Of a stretch of 45,140 bases of DNA, positions 36,440-45,001 are shown piece after piece. The stretch spans positions 1 through 45,140 of the forward strand of contig CABUSH010000018.1 in assembly GCA_902494195.1 (NCBI GenBank). Reading direction: 5' to 3'. Numbering within the stretch: position 1 is the stretch's first letter; every line of letters begins with the position of its first letter. This DNA comes from an uncultured Collinsella sp. (GTDB lineage: Bacteria; Actinomycetota; Coriobacteriia; Coriobacteriales; Coriobacteriaceae). The translations under genes and the position numbers were made by a program. Under the pieces are notes generated by a model, which was not told the origin of the DNA, searched no databases, and worked only from the letters and a program-made list of their open reading frames with translations.

Positions 36440-38047
36440 ATGGCAGGCAAGCCGCAAACACTAGCTACGACCTCGGCATTCGAGATCTTGGGCCCCGTCA
36501 TGGTCGGCCCCAGCTCATCGCACACCGCCGGCGCCCTGCGCTGCGCCCAAGTTGCCGCCAGCCTGCTGGAAGGCCGCATCACCAAAGTCACCTTTGGCCT
36601 GTGGAACTCCTTCGCCCACACCTACCGCGGCCACGGCACCGATCGTGCGCTCGTCGCGGGCATCCTGGGCCTCGACACCGATGACGAGAACATCAAGCAG
36701 GCCTTCGACCTCGCACGCGAACAGGGCCTCGAATATCACTTTGACATTAAGGGCGACGACGCCTCCATCCACCCCAACACCGTGGACATCGACATGCAAG
36801 ACGATATGGGCGCTACGGCACAGGTCCGCGGTGAAAGCTTGGGCGGCGGCAAGATGCGCATCAGCCGCATCAACGGCGTCGGCGTCGACATTTCGGGCAT
36901 GTATTCCACGCTCTTTGTTGCGCATCAAGACGTCCCCGGCGTGCTCGCCGCGCTCACGAACCTGCTCGCCTACGCGCATGTGAACATCGCCTTCTGCCGC
37001 ACCTACCGTACCGAGGTGGGCGGCCAGGCCTACTCCGTGTTTGAAACCGATGGCACCCCCGACGACACCGTCGTCCCCATGCTGCGCAAGCTCGACAATG
37101 TCGATTACGCCACCTTCATTGAGCTTCCCGGTTCGGCCTCATCGCTCTCCCCCGGCGTTTCGGCCAAGGAAATCTTCGACGACGGCGAGCAGCTGCTTGA
37201 CGCCTGCGCCGAGCTGGGCCTCAACATCGGCGCCGTCATGGCCGTGCGCGAGGCGCGCCTGACTGGCGAGCAACACGCCGTCACTTCCATGCGTCGTGTG
37301 CTCGAAGTCATGAAAGACGAGACCACGGCCCCCATCGCCAATCCGCAGCGATCGCTCGGCGGCCTCATCGGCGGCGAGGCCAAGCTTGTCGACGCCACCG
37401 GCCACAACGACCTGAGCTCCAGCTTAATGGGCGCCGTCCAGACCGAAGCCGTAGCACGCGCCATGGCCGTGCTCGAGCGCTCCGCCACCATGGGCGTGAT
37501 CGTCGCCGCCCCCACGGCAGGCTCCGCGGGCGTCGTCCCCGGCTGCGTGCTGGCGCTGGCCGACCACCTACAGCTCGATGACGAGCAGGTCATGGACGCC
37601 CTCTACTGTGCCGCCGCCATCGGTCTCAACCTCACCACGAGCGCCTGCGTCGCCGGCGCCGAGGGCGGATGCCAAGCCGAGGTGGGAAGCGCGGCCGCCA
37701 TGGCCGCCGCCGCGCTGGTACAGATGCTTGGAGGCACGCCCGAGCAGGCACTCGACGCCAGCTCCATCGCCCTGAGCAACCTGCTGGGCCTCGTTTGTGA
37801 CCCCGTCGGTGGCCTCGTGGAGGTGCCCTGCCAAAACCGCAACGCCATTGGCGTGGCAGCGGCCTTTAGCTCGGCACAACTCGCCCTCGCGGGCATTAAG
37901 AGCTTGGTGCCGTTTGACCAGATGGCACATGTCATGCTCTCGGTGGGTCACGCGTTGCCGGCCACGCTGCGAGAGACGGCAAAGGGCGGCATCGCGCAGG
38001 CTCCGGCCGCACTTTCGGCCTGTGCAAAATGCGGTGTGTGCGGATAG
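36440..38047 (+). CDS. sdaA: L-serine ammonia-lyase, single chain, iron-sulfur type
   Basis: This enzyme of about 535 residues deaminates L-serine to pyruvate and ammonia. The N-terminal beta part has the signature EILGPVMVGPSSSHTAGALR and an ACT-like region (VPGVLAALTNLLAYAHVNIA). The C-terminal alpha part has GGLIGGEAKLVDATGHND and GSAGVVPGCVLALADHL. It also has cysteines in SACVAGAEGGCQAEVG and CDPVGGLVEVPCQNRNAIG, which would hold the oxygen-sensitive 4Fe-4S cluster. Alpha and beta are fused in one chain with beta first. ATG 36440 has AGGAG seven bases ahead; the frame is open upstream through the repeat. Confidence 0.94.
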   Translation: MAGKPQTLATTSAFEILGPVMVGPSSSHTAGALRCAQVAASLLEGRITKVTFGLWNSFAHTYRGHGTDRALVAGILGLDTDDENIKQAFDLAREQGLEYHFDIKGDDASIHPNTVDIDMQDDMGATAQVRGESLGGGKMRISRINGVGVDISGMYSTLFVAHQDVPGVLAALTNLLAYAHVNIAFCRTYRTEVGGQAYSVFETDGTPDDTVVPMLRKLDNVDYATFIELPGSASSLSPGVSAKEIFDDGEQLLDACAELGLNIGAVMAVREARLTGEQHAVTSMRRVLEVMKDETTAPIANPQRSLGGLIGGEAKLVDATGHNDLSSSLMGAVQTEAVARAMAVLERSATMGVIVAAPTAGSAGVVPGCVLALADHLQLDDEQVMDALYCAAAIGLNLTTSACVAGAEGGCQAEVGSAAAMAAAALVQMLGGTPEQALDASSIALSNLLGLVCDPVGGLVEVPCQNRNAIGVAAAFSSAQLALAGIKSLVPFDQMAHVMLSVGHALPATLRETAKGGIAQAPAALSACAKCGVCG

Positions 38048-38133
38048 CGACTAAGAACGACTCAAAGGTGGGACATTTGTCCCAGCTCTTTCGAATGCCA
38101 CCGTTTCCGTACCACAAACAGCAGGGCAATCGC

Positions 38134-38139
38134 TATAAT
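38134..38139 (+). promoter_or_regulatory. Candidate -10 box for the L,D-transpeptidase gene
   Basis: A perfect TATAAT lies 58 bases ahead of the start. The -35 candidate (ACCACA at 38111-38116, 17 bases upstream) is weak. Confidence 0.45.
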
Positions 38140-38196
38140 GCAAGCCCAGTAAAAACACGATGAACCGCAAGGCGAAAATCGAAGGATATGCATACG

Positions 38197-39930
38197 ATGT
38201 CGCAAAACGATCGAACTCAACTGATTCCCGATCCGCAGCAGCCGAACAGGCACACCGGCGGCGTTCAGTCGCCGCGTCCTATCGCGCCGAGCCACCGTCA
38301 GCAGCGTAGTGCAGCAAACGCTTCCCAACGCCCGAACCAACAGCGACAACAGCGTCAACAACGTCAGCAGCGTCAGGCAAACGGCAATGCGCCCAAGCAG
38401 CCCCCCACGCACGCTCGAGGCGATCGAGGCCCCGCGCGCAAGTCCCCCGAGAACAATAAGTCGGGCAAAAAGACAACGCTCTTTGTCGTCCTTGGTCTAA
38501 TCGTCATTGTCTATATCGTAGGCGTCGTAGCGTTTTCGCAGGTAGCCTACCCCAACACCACCGTCGCCGGCGTCGACGTCTCGTTCTCCAACGCGTCGTC
38601 TGCCGCCACCAAGGTCAACTCGGCATGGAAGCACTATAAACTCACCGTGACAGGAGATGACTTTAGCTGGACCTATCAGCCCGAGTCCGATGAACCCATC
38701 GTCGACGGTGAAGCTGCTGCAAAAGAAATCATCAACCACAACGAAGCCTTTATTTGGCCGGTCCGCCTTGTGGAATCCTTAAGCGGCAAGACCAAAACAA
38801 CTGCTACCTCCAACGAAGTCGATCTTGATCAAGACGTCGACCTGTCCATGCTCTCCGATACCTTTGACCAAAAGAAGTTTGAGGAGGACCTGGGCGCCGC
38901 TATCGACGAGTTTAACGAGGGCCGTTCGGGCACGTTCGAGGCCAATAGCTCCTATGACGAGCAGGCCGGCAAGTTTACCGTCGAGAAGGCGCGCTCCAAC
39001 GAAAAAATCAACCGCGAGCATGTCATTAAGTATGCCGAGCTCGAGCTTGCCTCGCTGACCGAGACCGTAGATCTTTCCAAGCTCGGCAACGATGCCTATG
39101 AGCCGCTTAATGGAACGCTGACCGATGATCAGATTCAGGCCGCATGCGATGCTGCCAACAACTACCTGGGCGTCAACGTGACCCTCAAGCTCAACGGCGA
39201 GGATGCCGGCAAGGTTGATGGCAGCTCCGTGTTGCAGTGGATCAGCTTTGCCGATCCGGCCAACCCCACGCTCGATACGTCGCAGATCAGCAGCTGGGCA
39301 GCCGAACTCGCCAACGGCTTTAATACCGTGGGCTCCACTCGTTGGTGGACGCGCGCCGATGGCAAGCAGTGCGCCGTCGAAGGCGGCGACTTTGGTTGGT
39401 CCATCGACAGCAGCTCGCTCGCCAAGCAGGTCGAGGACGCCATTAACAACAAGCAGACCGGCGAGATCGAGATCAAGTACTCCCAGAAGGCCGATACCTT
39501 TACCGCAAAGGGAGAGCCCGACTGGAAAGCGTATATCGACGTCGACCTGTCCGAGCAGCACGCGCGCTACTATGACGAGAGCGGCAATATCGTGTGGGAG
39601 GCCAACTTTATTTCCGGCAAACCGGGCGAAGACGCCACCCCCGAGGGTGTGTGGCAAATCAACAGCAACGACGGCGGCAGCACCCTGATCGGAGCCAAGG
39701 ACCCCGAGACCGGTAAACCCAAATATGAGAGCCCGGTGAGCTACTGGATGCCGTTTGAGGGCAACATGATCGGCTTCCACGACGCCACCTGGCAAAACGA
39801 CAAGAGCTTCGATAACGCCGAGTCGTACAAGTGGTGCGGCAGCCACGGTTGCATCAACCTGCGCCTGGCCGACGCCAAGGCACTGCACGATTGCATCAAA
39901 GTCGGCCTGTGCGTGGTTGTCCACTCGTAG
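38197..39930 (+). CDS. L,D-transpeptidase (YkuD) with peptidoglycan-binding domains, membrane-anchored
   Basis: This protein of about 577 residues makes 3-3 crosslinks in peptidoglycan or attaches proteins to it. A cytoplasmic N-terminal stretch of 90 residues rich in Q, R and N precedes one membrane helix (TTLFVVLGLIVIVYIVGVVA). Two putative peptidoglycan-binding domains follow. The C-terminal YkuD catalytic domain has IGFHDATWQND and the catalytic WCGSHGCINLRLADA with the nucleophilic Cys. ATG 38197 is chosen since AAGGA is ten bases ahead; the ATG three codons earlier nearly touches it. It is transcribed alone and ends at a terminator. Confidence 0.93.
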   Translation: MSQNDRTQLIPDPQQPNRHTGGVQSPRPIAPSHRQQRSAANASQRPNQQRQQRQQRQQRQANGNAPKQPPTHARGDRGPARKSPENNKSGKKTTLFVVLGLIVIVYIVGVVAFSQVAYPNTTVAGVDVSFSNASSAATKVNSAWKHYKLTVTGDDFSWTYQPESDEPIVDGEAAAKEIINHNEAFIWPVRLVESLSGKTKTTATSNEVDLDQDVDLSMLSDTFDQKKFEEDLGAAIDEFNEGRSGTFEANSSYDEQAGKFTVEKARSNEKINREHVIKYAELELASLTETVDLSKLGNDAYEPLNGTLTDDQIQAACDAANNYLGVNVTLKLNGEDAGKVDGSSVLQWISFADPANPTLDTSQISSWAAELANGFNTVGSTRWWTRADGKQCAVEGGDFGWSIDSSSLAKQVEDAINNKQTGEIEIKYSQKADTFTAKGEPDWKAYIDVDLSEQHARYYDESGNIVWEANFISGKPGEDATPEGVWQINSNDGGSTLIGAKDPETGKPKYESPVSYWMPFEGNMIGFHDATWQNDKSFDNAESYKWCGSHGCINLRLADAKALHDCIKVGLCVVVHS

Positions 39931-39998
39931 TGCAACGCGCGCATTCCTACAACGTGGAACCGCTGCGACCAATCTAACAGTTCCGAAAGAAACCGTCC

Positions 39999-40033
39999 TA
40001 TGCGCCCGCCCCAACCGGTGGGCGCATATAATT
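39999..40033 (+). terminator. Terminator after the L,D-transpeptidase gene
   Basis: TATGCGCCC (39999-40007) pairs with GGGCGCATA (40020-40028), with further pairing inside, followed by TAATTAT. It separates the transpeptidase gene from the export operon. The T-rich tail could also hold the export operon's -10 box. Confidence 0.65.
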
Positions 40034-40062
40034 ATCGAGATTCTTTCTATAAAGGAGACGCT

Positions 40063-41499
40063 ATGCCGAATGTCCCCACGATCACCCCGGGCCCAGATGA
40101 TACCGAGCGCACGCCCGAAGGTGCCACCGAAACGTTTCCTCTGATTACAAACGTACATGCCGACAAGCAGAGCGGACGCGCGAACGATACGGCCGAGATT
40201 TCCGATGAAGAGGCATATGCCAAGCTCAAGGCAAAGCGTGCCGAACGCCGACGCAAAAAGCTGATTCGTCGCGGTATTGCCGCCGGCGTCGTGGGTGCCG
40301 TCGCGCTCATTGCCATTGTTGCAACCCTTGTTATCAATGTGCAGCCACAGGGCGCTAGTGGGCCTGTGACCGACATGGTGACCGAGGGCACGTTTACCAC
40401 AACGGTCGAGGCGAAAGGCCAGCTCAAACCAATTTCGTCCTCAGTGGTCTCCCCTTCTGTCGACGGCACGGTCGATTCGATCAACGTGCAGGCAGGCCAA
40501 TCCGTCAACGAGGGCGACGTGCTTATGACCATTAAAAACGACGAGCTCGATCGCAACGTTGCCGAGGCGCAGCGTGCAGTTGCTGCCGCTCAAGAAGACC
40601 TCGCCAACGCGCAGAAAGCCGCAGCTGCTGCGCAGGCCACCCCAACGACGGACGTCGAGGGAGCTTCCGCAGCGGCTGGCGTCTCAGCCGCATCAGTGGA
40701 CACGAACGCCGTATCGGCCGCGCAGCGCAGCCTCGCATCGGCCCAGGCAAACCTCGAGCAGGCGAACGCCAAGGCCGCCAGCCGCACGGTCACGGCCCCG
40801 AGCTTGGGTAGCATCGTGGAGCTCAACGCCAAGGTGGGCGCCACGGTAACAGGCGGCATGATCATGGGCGAAAGCGATACGAGCGGCGGCAAGCAGTGCA
40901 TGCAGATCGCCGACCTGTCCAAGATGAAGGTAACCGTGCAGGTGGGCGAAAAGGACATCGCCAAGATCGCCGTTGGGCAGAGCGCCAACGTCACGTATCC
41001 CGCGTTTCCCGATATCGTGAGCCAGGGCACCGTCACGGCTATCGCGTCGGTGGCAAACTCCGACGCCGCCAACGGTGGCGGCGGCAGCGTAACCTTTAAC
41101 GTCGACATCCTCATCGAGGCGCCCGACGCGCGCCTGAAGCCGGGCATGACGGCCGAGGTATCGGTAGTGACCGAGCAGCTCGACGACGTGGTGATGGTGC
41201 CGACGATGGCGCTCATGACCGAAGACGGCGAACACTATTACGTCAACGTGGCGACTGAAGACGAGGGCAAGCAAACCCGTCGCGTGAAGGTGACCGTCGT
41301 GACGCAAAACGACAACGAAGCCGTAGTCGGTAAGACACAGGTCAAGCGCGACGACCAGGGCAACGAGATCAACCCCAACGTGCCGGTTACCAAGCTGCGC
41401 GATGGCGACACCCTCGTCATGGACACCGGAGCGGCCGCAACGGCTGACGGCGGCTACGGTGCGGATTCGGGCAGTATGTCTGCCGACGAGGGCATGTAA
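40063..41499 (+). CDS. MacA-like efflux adaptor protein (membrane fusion family)
   Basis: This protein of about 478 residues has a 75-residue charged cytoplasmic head ending in AERRRKKLIRR, then one membrane helix (GIAAGVVGAVALIAIVATLV). The extracytoplasmic part has a lipoyl-like half (VVSPSVDGTVDSINVQAGQS), a long alanine-rich coiled coil from about residues 160 to 250, the second lipoyl half and beta-barrel domains. Such adaptors in Gram-positives work with MacB-type ABC exporters for peptides or drugs. The AAAGGAGA site is clear. Its stop overlaps the ATPase start (TAATG), so the three genes form one operon. Substrate is unknown. Confidence 0.88.
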   Translation: MPNVPTITPGPDDTERTPEGATETFPLITNVHADKQSGRANDTAEISDEEAYAKLKAKRAERRRKKLIRRGIAAGVVGAVALIAIVATLVINVQPQGASGPVTDMVTEGTFTTTVEAKGQLKPISSSVVSPSVDGTVDSINVQAGQSVNEGDVLMTIKNDELDRNVAEAQRAVAAAQEDLANAQKAAAAAQATPTTDVEGASAAAGVSAASVDTNAVSAAQRSLASAQANLEQANAKAASRTVTAPSLGSIVELNAKVGATVTGGMIMGESDTSGGKQCMQIADLSKMKVTVQVGEKDIAKIAVGQSANVTYPAFPDIVSQGTVTAIASVANSDAANGGGGSVTFNVDILIEAPDARLKPGMTAEVSVVTEQLDDVVMVPTMALMTEDGEHYYVNVATEDEGKQTRRVKVTVVTQNDNEAVVGKTQVKRDDQGNEINPNVPVTKLRDGDTLVMDTGAAATADGGYGADSGSMSADEGM

Positions 41500-42272
41500 T
41501 GCGTCCCGTTATCGACATCCGCAACGTGCACCGCATCTTTGAGAGCGAGGCGGGGTGCGCCCACATCCTGCACAACGTGAGCCTGGCGGTAGATCCCGGC
41601 GAGTTCGTCGCCATTACCGGCCCTTCGGGCTCGGGCAAGTCAACGCTCATGAACATCCTGGGCTGTCTGGACAAACCGACGGCGGGCGACTATTACCTGC
41701 AAGGGCTCAACGTGGCCGAGCTTGACGATGACGAGCTCACCGAAGTTCGCGCCCTGAGTATTGGCTTTGTCTTTCAGAGTTTCAACCTGCTGCCGCGCCT
41801 GTCGGTTATCGAAAACGTCATGCTGCCGCTGGCCTACACCAATGTGCCCCGTAGCCAGCGCGAAATGCGCGCCGTGCACGCGCTGCAGGCTGTCACGCTG
41901 CCCGTCGACCACTGGGACCACCGCATATCCGAGCTCTCGGGCGGCCAGATGCAGCGCGTCGCAATCGCGCGCGCCCTCGTCAATGACCCGCCCATCATTC
42001 TGGCCGACGAGCCGACGGGAAACCTGGACTCCGCCACTGGAGCGCTTGTGATGGAGACCTTCCATAAGCTCCAGAAGCGCGGCAAAACCATCGTGCTTAT
42101 CACACACGACCCCGGCATCGCCGCCGAGGCCGACCGTGCCATGACCATCCGCGACGGTCGCATTCACGACGGCGCGTATATTCCACATGCACCGCGGACC
42201 CTGCGCAGAGCCGTAGATAGCCTGCCCATGATTTCCGCCTCCGCCAACCCGCCGAAAGGAGTGGTGGCATGA
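41499..42272 (+). CDS. ABC transporter ATP-binding protein (MacB/LolD type)
   Basis: This 257-residue ATPase has Walker A ITGPSGSGKSTLMNILGCLD, Q-loop VFQSFNLLP, ABC signature ELSGGQMQRVAIARAL, Walker B IILADEPTGNLDS and the switch His in LITHDPG. The sequence after Walker A and after Walker B is that of the MacB/LolD/FtsE-like subfamily, which powers mechanical export with a partner permease of the FtsX fold. Start and stop overlap its neighbours on both sides. Confidence 0.95.
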   Translation: MRPVIDIRNVHRIFESEAGCAHILHNVSLAVDPGEFVAITGPSGSGKSTLMNILGCLDKPTAGDYYLQGLNVAELDDDELTEVRALSIGFVFQSFNLLPRLSVIENVMLPLAYTNVPRSQREMRAVHALQAVTLPVDHWDHRISELSGGQMQRVAIARALVNDPPIILADEPTGNLDSATGALVMETFHKLQKRGKTIVLITHDPGIAAEADRAMTIRDGRIHDGAYIPHAPRTLRRAVDSLPMISASANPPKGVVA

Positions 42273-43483
42273 GCGCCCGCGATCTCATCCAGGAAGCCCT
42301 TCACTCGCTCGAAGCCAACAAGGGGCGCAGCCTGCTCACCATCCTGGGCATTGTCATCGGCATCGCCTCGGTTATCGCCATGACTTCGCTCATCGGCGGT
42401 ATCCAAAACAGCCTGGTCAACAGTCTGGGCCTCAATGCGGCACGCATGGTGCAAATCTATTCGTCGCAAGAACTCACCGAGTCGGACATCGAGAAGCTTC
42501 AAAAACTGGTGCCGCAGATAGAGCAGATCGGCATTGTCGACAGCGCGTATACCGAGTATAAGACCGGCGATAAAAGCTATACCGTCATGGCACAGGGTGT
42601 CGATAGCGACATGCTCGACGCCGTGGGGGCCAGCAAGCTCGTTGCGGGGCGCACCTATTCCCAGGCCGAGTCCCAATCAGGCTCGCGCGTGGCGCTCATC
42701 AGCCGCAACGGCGCCGATCAGCTTTACGGCAACGAACAGGATGCGCTGGGGAAAACCATCAAGATGTCCAACGGCGAGGTGCAGATTGTAGGCGTGATTG
42801 ATGGCGGCAGCGACTCCATGGGCTCGCTCACGCTGTATATGCCACGCGAAACCATCTCCGGGCTGTTTGGCGACGAGAATCCTTCATTCCCCAGCGTGAC
42901 GGCACTTGCCGCCGAGGGCACGGACATGGATGAGCTCTGCAAAACCATCGAGTCCAAGGTGCGCGCGATGAAGGGCATCGAGGAGGAGGACGAGTACGAC
43001 AGTGTATCGGCAACCTCCATGAAAAGCGCTATCGATGCACTCAACTCCTTTATGGGCGCATTCTCGCTCATCATGGGTGCTGTCGCCAGCATCTCGCTGC
43101 TTGTCGGCGGTATCGGCATTATGAATATGATGCTCACCAACGTATCTGAACGCATCCGCGAGATCGGCATCCGCCGTGCTCTGGGCGCCAGTCGTCGCGA
43201 TATCACCGCGCAGTTTTTGGCCGAGTCTTCGGCGCTGTGCGTCACCGGCGGACTGTTGGGTGTCCTGATAGGCTATCTGCTAGCCTGGGGCCTCGCGATG
43301 TTTGCCTCCGGATCCGGGATTCTTGGCGAGCTCGGAGCCAGCGGGCAAATCACACCGAGCTTTTCAATCGCCACGGTGCTGCTGGCCTTCGACGTCTCCG
43401 TCGGCATCGGTGTAATCTTTGGCTTCTACCCCGCTCGCCGCGCAGCAAAGCTCGACCCGGTGGAGTGCCTACGCTACCAGTAA
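42269..43483 (+). CDS. MacB-like ABC transporter permease (FtsX fold)
   Basis: This 404-residue permease has one N-terminal helix (GRSLLTILGIVIGIASVIAM), a large extracytoplasmic MacB-type domain of some 220 residues, and three C-terminal helices. The conserved loop NMMLTNVSERIREIGIRRAL lies between the C-terminal helices, and the end has GFYPARRAAKLDPVECLRY, both typical of MacB permeases. ATGA overlap with the ATPase. A 67-nt inverted repeat begins 13 bases after its stop. Confidence 0.93.
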   Translation: MSARDLIQEALHSLEANKGRSLLTILGIVIGIASVIAMTSLIGGIQNSLVNSLGLNAARMVQIYSSQELTESDIEKLQKLVPQIEQIGIVDSAYTEYKTGDKSYTVMAQGVDSDMLDAVGASKLVAGRTYSQAESQSGSRVALISRNGADQLYGNEQDALGKTIKMSNGEVQIVGVIDGGSDSMGSLTLYMPRETISGLFGDENPSFPSVTALAAEGTDMDELCKTIESKVRAMKGIEEEDEYDSVSATSMKSAIDALNSFMGAFSLIMGAVASISLLVGGIGIMNMMLTNVSERIREIGIRRALGASRRDITAQFLAESSALCVTGGLLGVLIGYLLAWGLAMFASGSGILGELGASGQITPSFSIATVLLAFDVSVGIGVIFGFYPARRAAKLDPVECLRYQ

Positions 43484-43496
43484 GCCACCACCAACA

Positions 43497-43563
43497 AGTT
43501 GCGGTGAATTAGGGACTGAATATGCTATCTAGCAGCAAAAACAGACACTATTTCACCGCAACT
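43497..43563. repeat. 67-nt inverted-repeat element, copy 3
   Basis: AGTTGCGGTGAATTA pairs with TATTTCACCGCAACT apart from one mismatch, and further in CTG pairs with CAG. The loop differs from the other two copies while the total length is the same. It lies directly behind the permease gene and at the left border of the GC-rich cobalamin segment. Confidence 0.9.
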
Positions 43564-43573
43564 TATTGAAGGG

Positions 43574-43650
43574 CTACTTGCGCCAGTTCCGGGCGTCGTC
43601 CTCGAACTTTTGGCGGATGACGGTCTTGTACGGTTCGAGCTTGCTCGAGG
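43574..43650 (-). pseudogene. Possible remnant of an IS21-type transposase (IstA-like)
   Basis: About 25 codons ending at TAG 43574 read SSKLEPYKTVIRQKFEDDA then RNWRK. This resembles the linker of IS21-family transposases that follows the helix-turn-helix (SKLDPYK...I...L.ED..NW.KQRHTA). Nothing before or after it matches, so at most it is a scrap. The evidence is one short motif and could be chance. Confidence 0.3.
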
Positions 43651-43694
43651 CGCTCCTCCTCGCGGGCGGGAGGGAACGCAGGCGCGGCGAGCGC

Positions 43695-44468
43695 CTAGCG
43701 CGCGAACTCCCGTAAGAGCGCGTCTTCCACTTCCCGAAGCGAAAGGGCCCCGTCTCCCTCGGCGGGACGGGTGACCACGATGCAGCGCGCTCCCACGTCG
43801 CACGCGGCGGCAAGCTTCTCGGCCGTGCCGCCTACGGTTCCCGAGTCCTTGGTCACAAGCCACTGGGCTCCCACCTGCCGAAGCATCGCCTCGTTGAGCT
43901 CGCGGGTGAAGGGCCCCTGCATGCCGATGACGTGCGACGGCGAAAACCCCGCGTCGATGCACTTCGTTATAGCACCGGGCAGCGGGAGCACACGCACGAA
44001 GAAGCGCTCCGAGAAATCGGCGACGCGCGTATAGGGAGCAAGCTCCTTGCTCCCCGTCGTGAGAAGCGCGCGACCCGGGTTCTCGGAGAGAAAGCGCGCC
44101 GCGCAGGCGATCGACGCGACCGACACGACGCCTTTGGGCAGCGCCTCGGCCGCGCGCGCAAGGCGCAGGCATCGTACACCCACGGCGAGCGAAGCGGCTC
44201 GGATGTTGCCGCTTGCGAGCGTAGCGAAGGGGTGCGTGGCGTCGACGACGATGCGCGCGCCGGAAAGCTCGCGCTCCATGTCGGCCTCGTCGAGCCTGCT
44301 CGCATGCACCTCGATGCCCGGAAGCTCGCCCAAAAGCTCGCCTCCGTACTCGGTTGCCGCGTAGGCACGGGCGGGGATGCCCGCCCCGCTCGCCCATTCG
44401 CACAGAAGGCGGCCCTCGGTGGTGCCGGCGAAGATGCGCAGCGCCGGCGCGGATGCGGGCGCCGTCAC
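43695..44468 (-). CDS. cobK: Precorrin-6A (cobalt-precorrin-6A) reductase
   Basis: This 257-residue enzyme reduces the corrin ring intermediate precorrin-6A with NADPH in cobalamin synthesis. It shows RIFAGTTEGRLLCEWASGAG at the start, then VVDATHPFATLASGNIRAA, LLTTGSKELAPY and the C-terminal LVTKDSGTVGGTAEKLAAA, which together identify CobK/CbiJ. The start is a GTG that overlaps the stop of the methylmutase gene (GTGA). Base composition is far higher in GC than the rest of the window (46 of 60 bases at 44101-44160). The anaerobic pathway (CbiJ) is likely in a gut anaerobe but not proven here. Confidence 0.92.
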   Translation of the reverse strand: MTAPASAPALRIFAGTTEGRLLCEWASGAGIPARAYAATEYGGELLGELPGIEVHASRLDEADMERELSGARIVVDATHPFATLASGNIRAASLAVGVRCLRLARAAEALPKGVVSVASIACAARFLSENPGRALLTTGSKELAPYTRVADFSERFFVRVLPLPGAITKCIDAGFSPSHVIGMQGPFTRELNEAMLRQVGAQWLVTKDSGTVGGTAEKLAAACDVGARCIVVTRPAEGDGALSLREVEDALLREFAR

Positions 44469-45001
44469 TTCGGGCCGCCTGGGCGCGTGATCTGGTAGAG
44501 CAGCGCGTTCATAATGGCGGCCGCCACGGTCGAACCGCCCTTGCGACCCCTCGCGACGATGGCCGGCACGCGTCGCGCGAGTAGCTCCTCTTTCGCCTCG
44601 ACCACGTTCACAAACCCGACCGGCACCCCAACGACGAGCGCGGGCGCGATCTTCCCCGCGTCCATGAGCTCGGCGAGGCGCAGAAGTGCCGTGGGGGCGT
44701 TACCGACGGCCACGATGAGCGGACCCTCGATGCCGCAAGCTTTGTCCATGCTCGCAACGGCGCGAGTCGTGCCCGCGGCGCGCGCAGCCGCGGCGACATT
44801 AGGGTCGGCCATGTAGCACACGGCCTTGCAGCCGAGCTTTGCGAGCGCGGGCTTGCTTATGCCTGCGAGCGCCATGTTCGTGTCGGTGAGCACCGTGGCC
44901 CCTGCGCGCAGTGCGTCGAGAGCACAGTGCGCGGCGTCATGGGTGAATACGAGGGAATCGGCGTACGAGAAGTCGGCAGTGGTGTGGATGACGCGCTTCA
45001 C
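44465..45001 (-). CDS. cbiC: Precorrin-8X methylmutase, short N-terminus
   Basis: The enzyme moves a methyl group to turn precorrin-8X into hydrogenobyrinate or cobyrinate. KRVIHTTADFSYADSLVF near the start holds the catalytic-type His. GATVLTDTNMALAGI, VGNAPTALLRLAELM and VGVPVGFVNVVEAKEELL complete the family pattern. It has 178 residues, while the family has about 205-215; the missing part is the first helix. The GTG at 45001 overlaps the stop of the upstream gene and has GAAGAG ahead. However, the codons just upstream (LEEPV before VKRVIH) also look like CbiC, until a stop at 45038. It may be naturally short or 5'-damaged. Confidence 0.85.
   Translation of the reverse strand: MKRVIHTTADFSYADSLVFTHDAAHCALDALRAGATVLTDTNMALAGISKPALAKLGCKAVCYMADPNVAAAARAAGTTRAVASMDKACGIEGPLIVAVGNAPTALLRLAELMDAGKIAPALVVGVPVGFVNVVEAKEELLARRVPAIVARGRKGGSTVAAAIMNALLYQITRPGGPK

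Noticed and set aside
38069..38084. TGGGAC/GTCCCA hairpin after sdaA as a terminator
   Set aside because: The stem is only six pairs with a four-base loop and no real T-run; kept out as unsupported.
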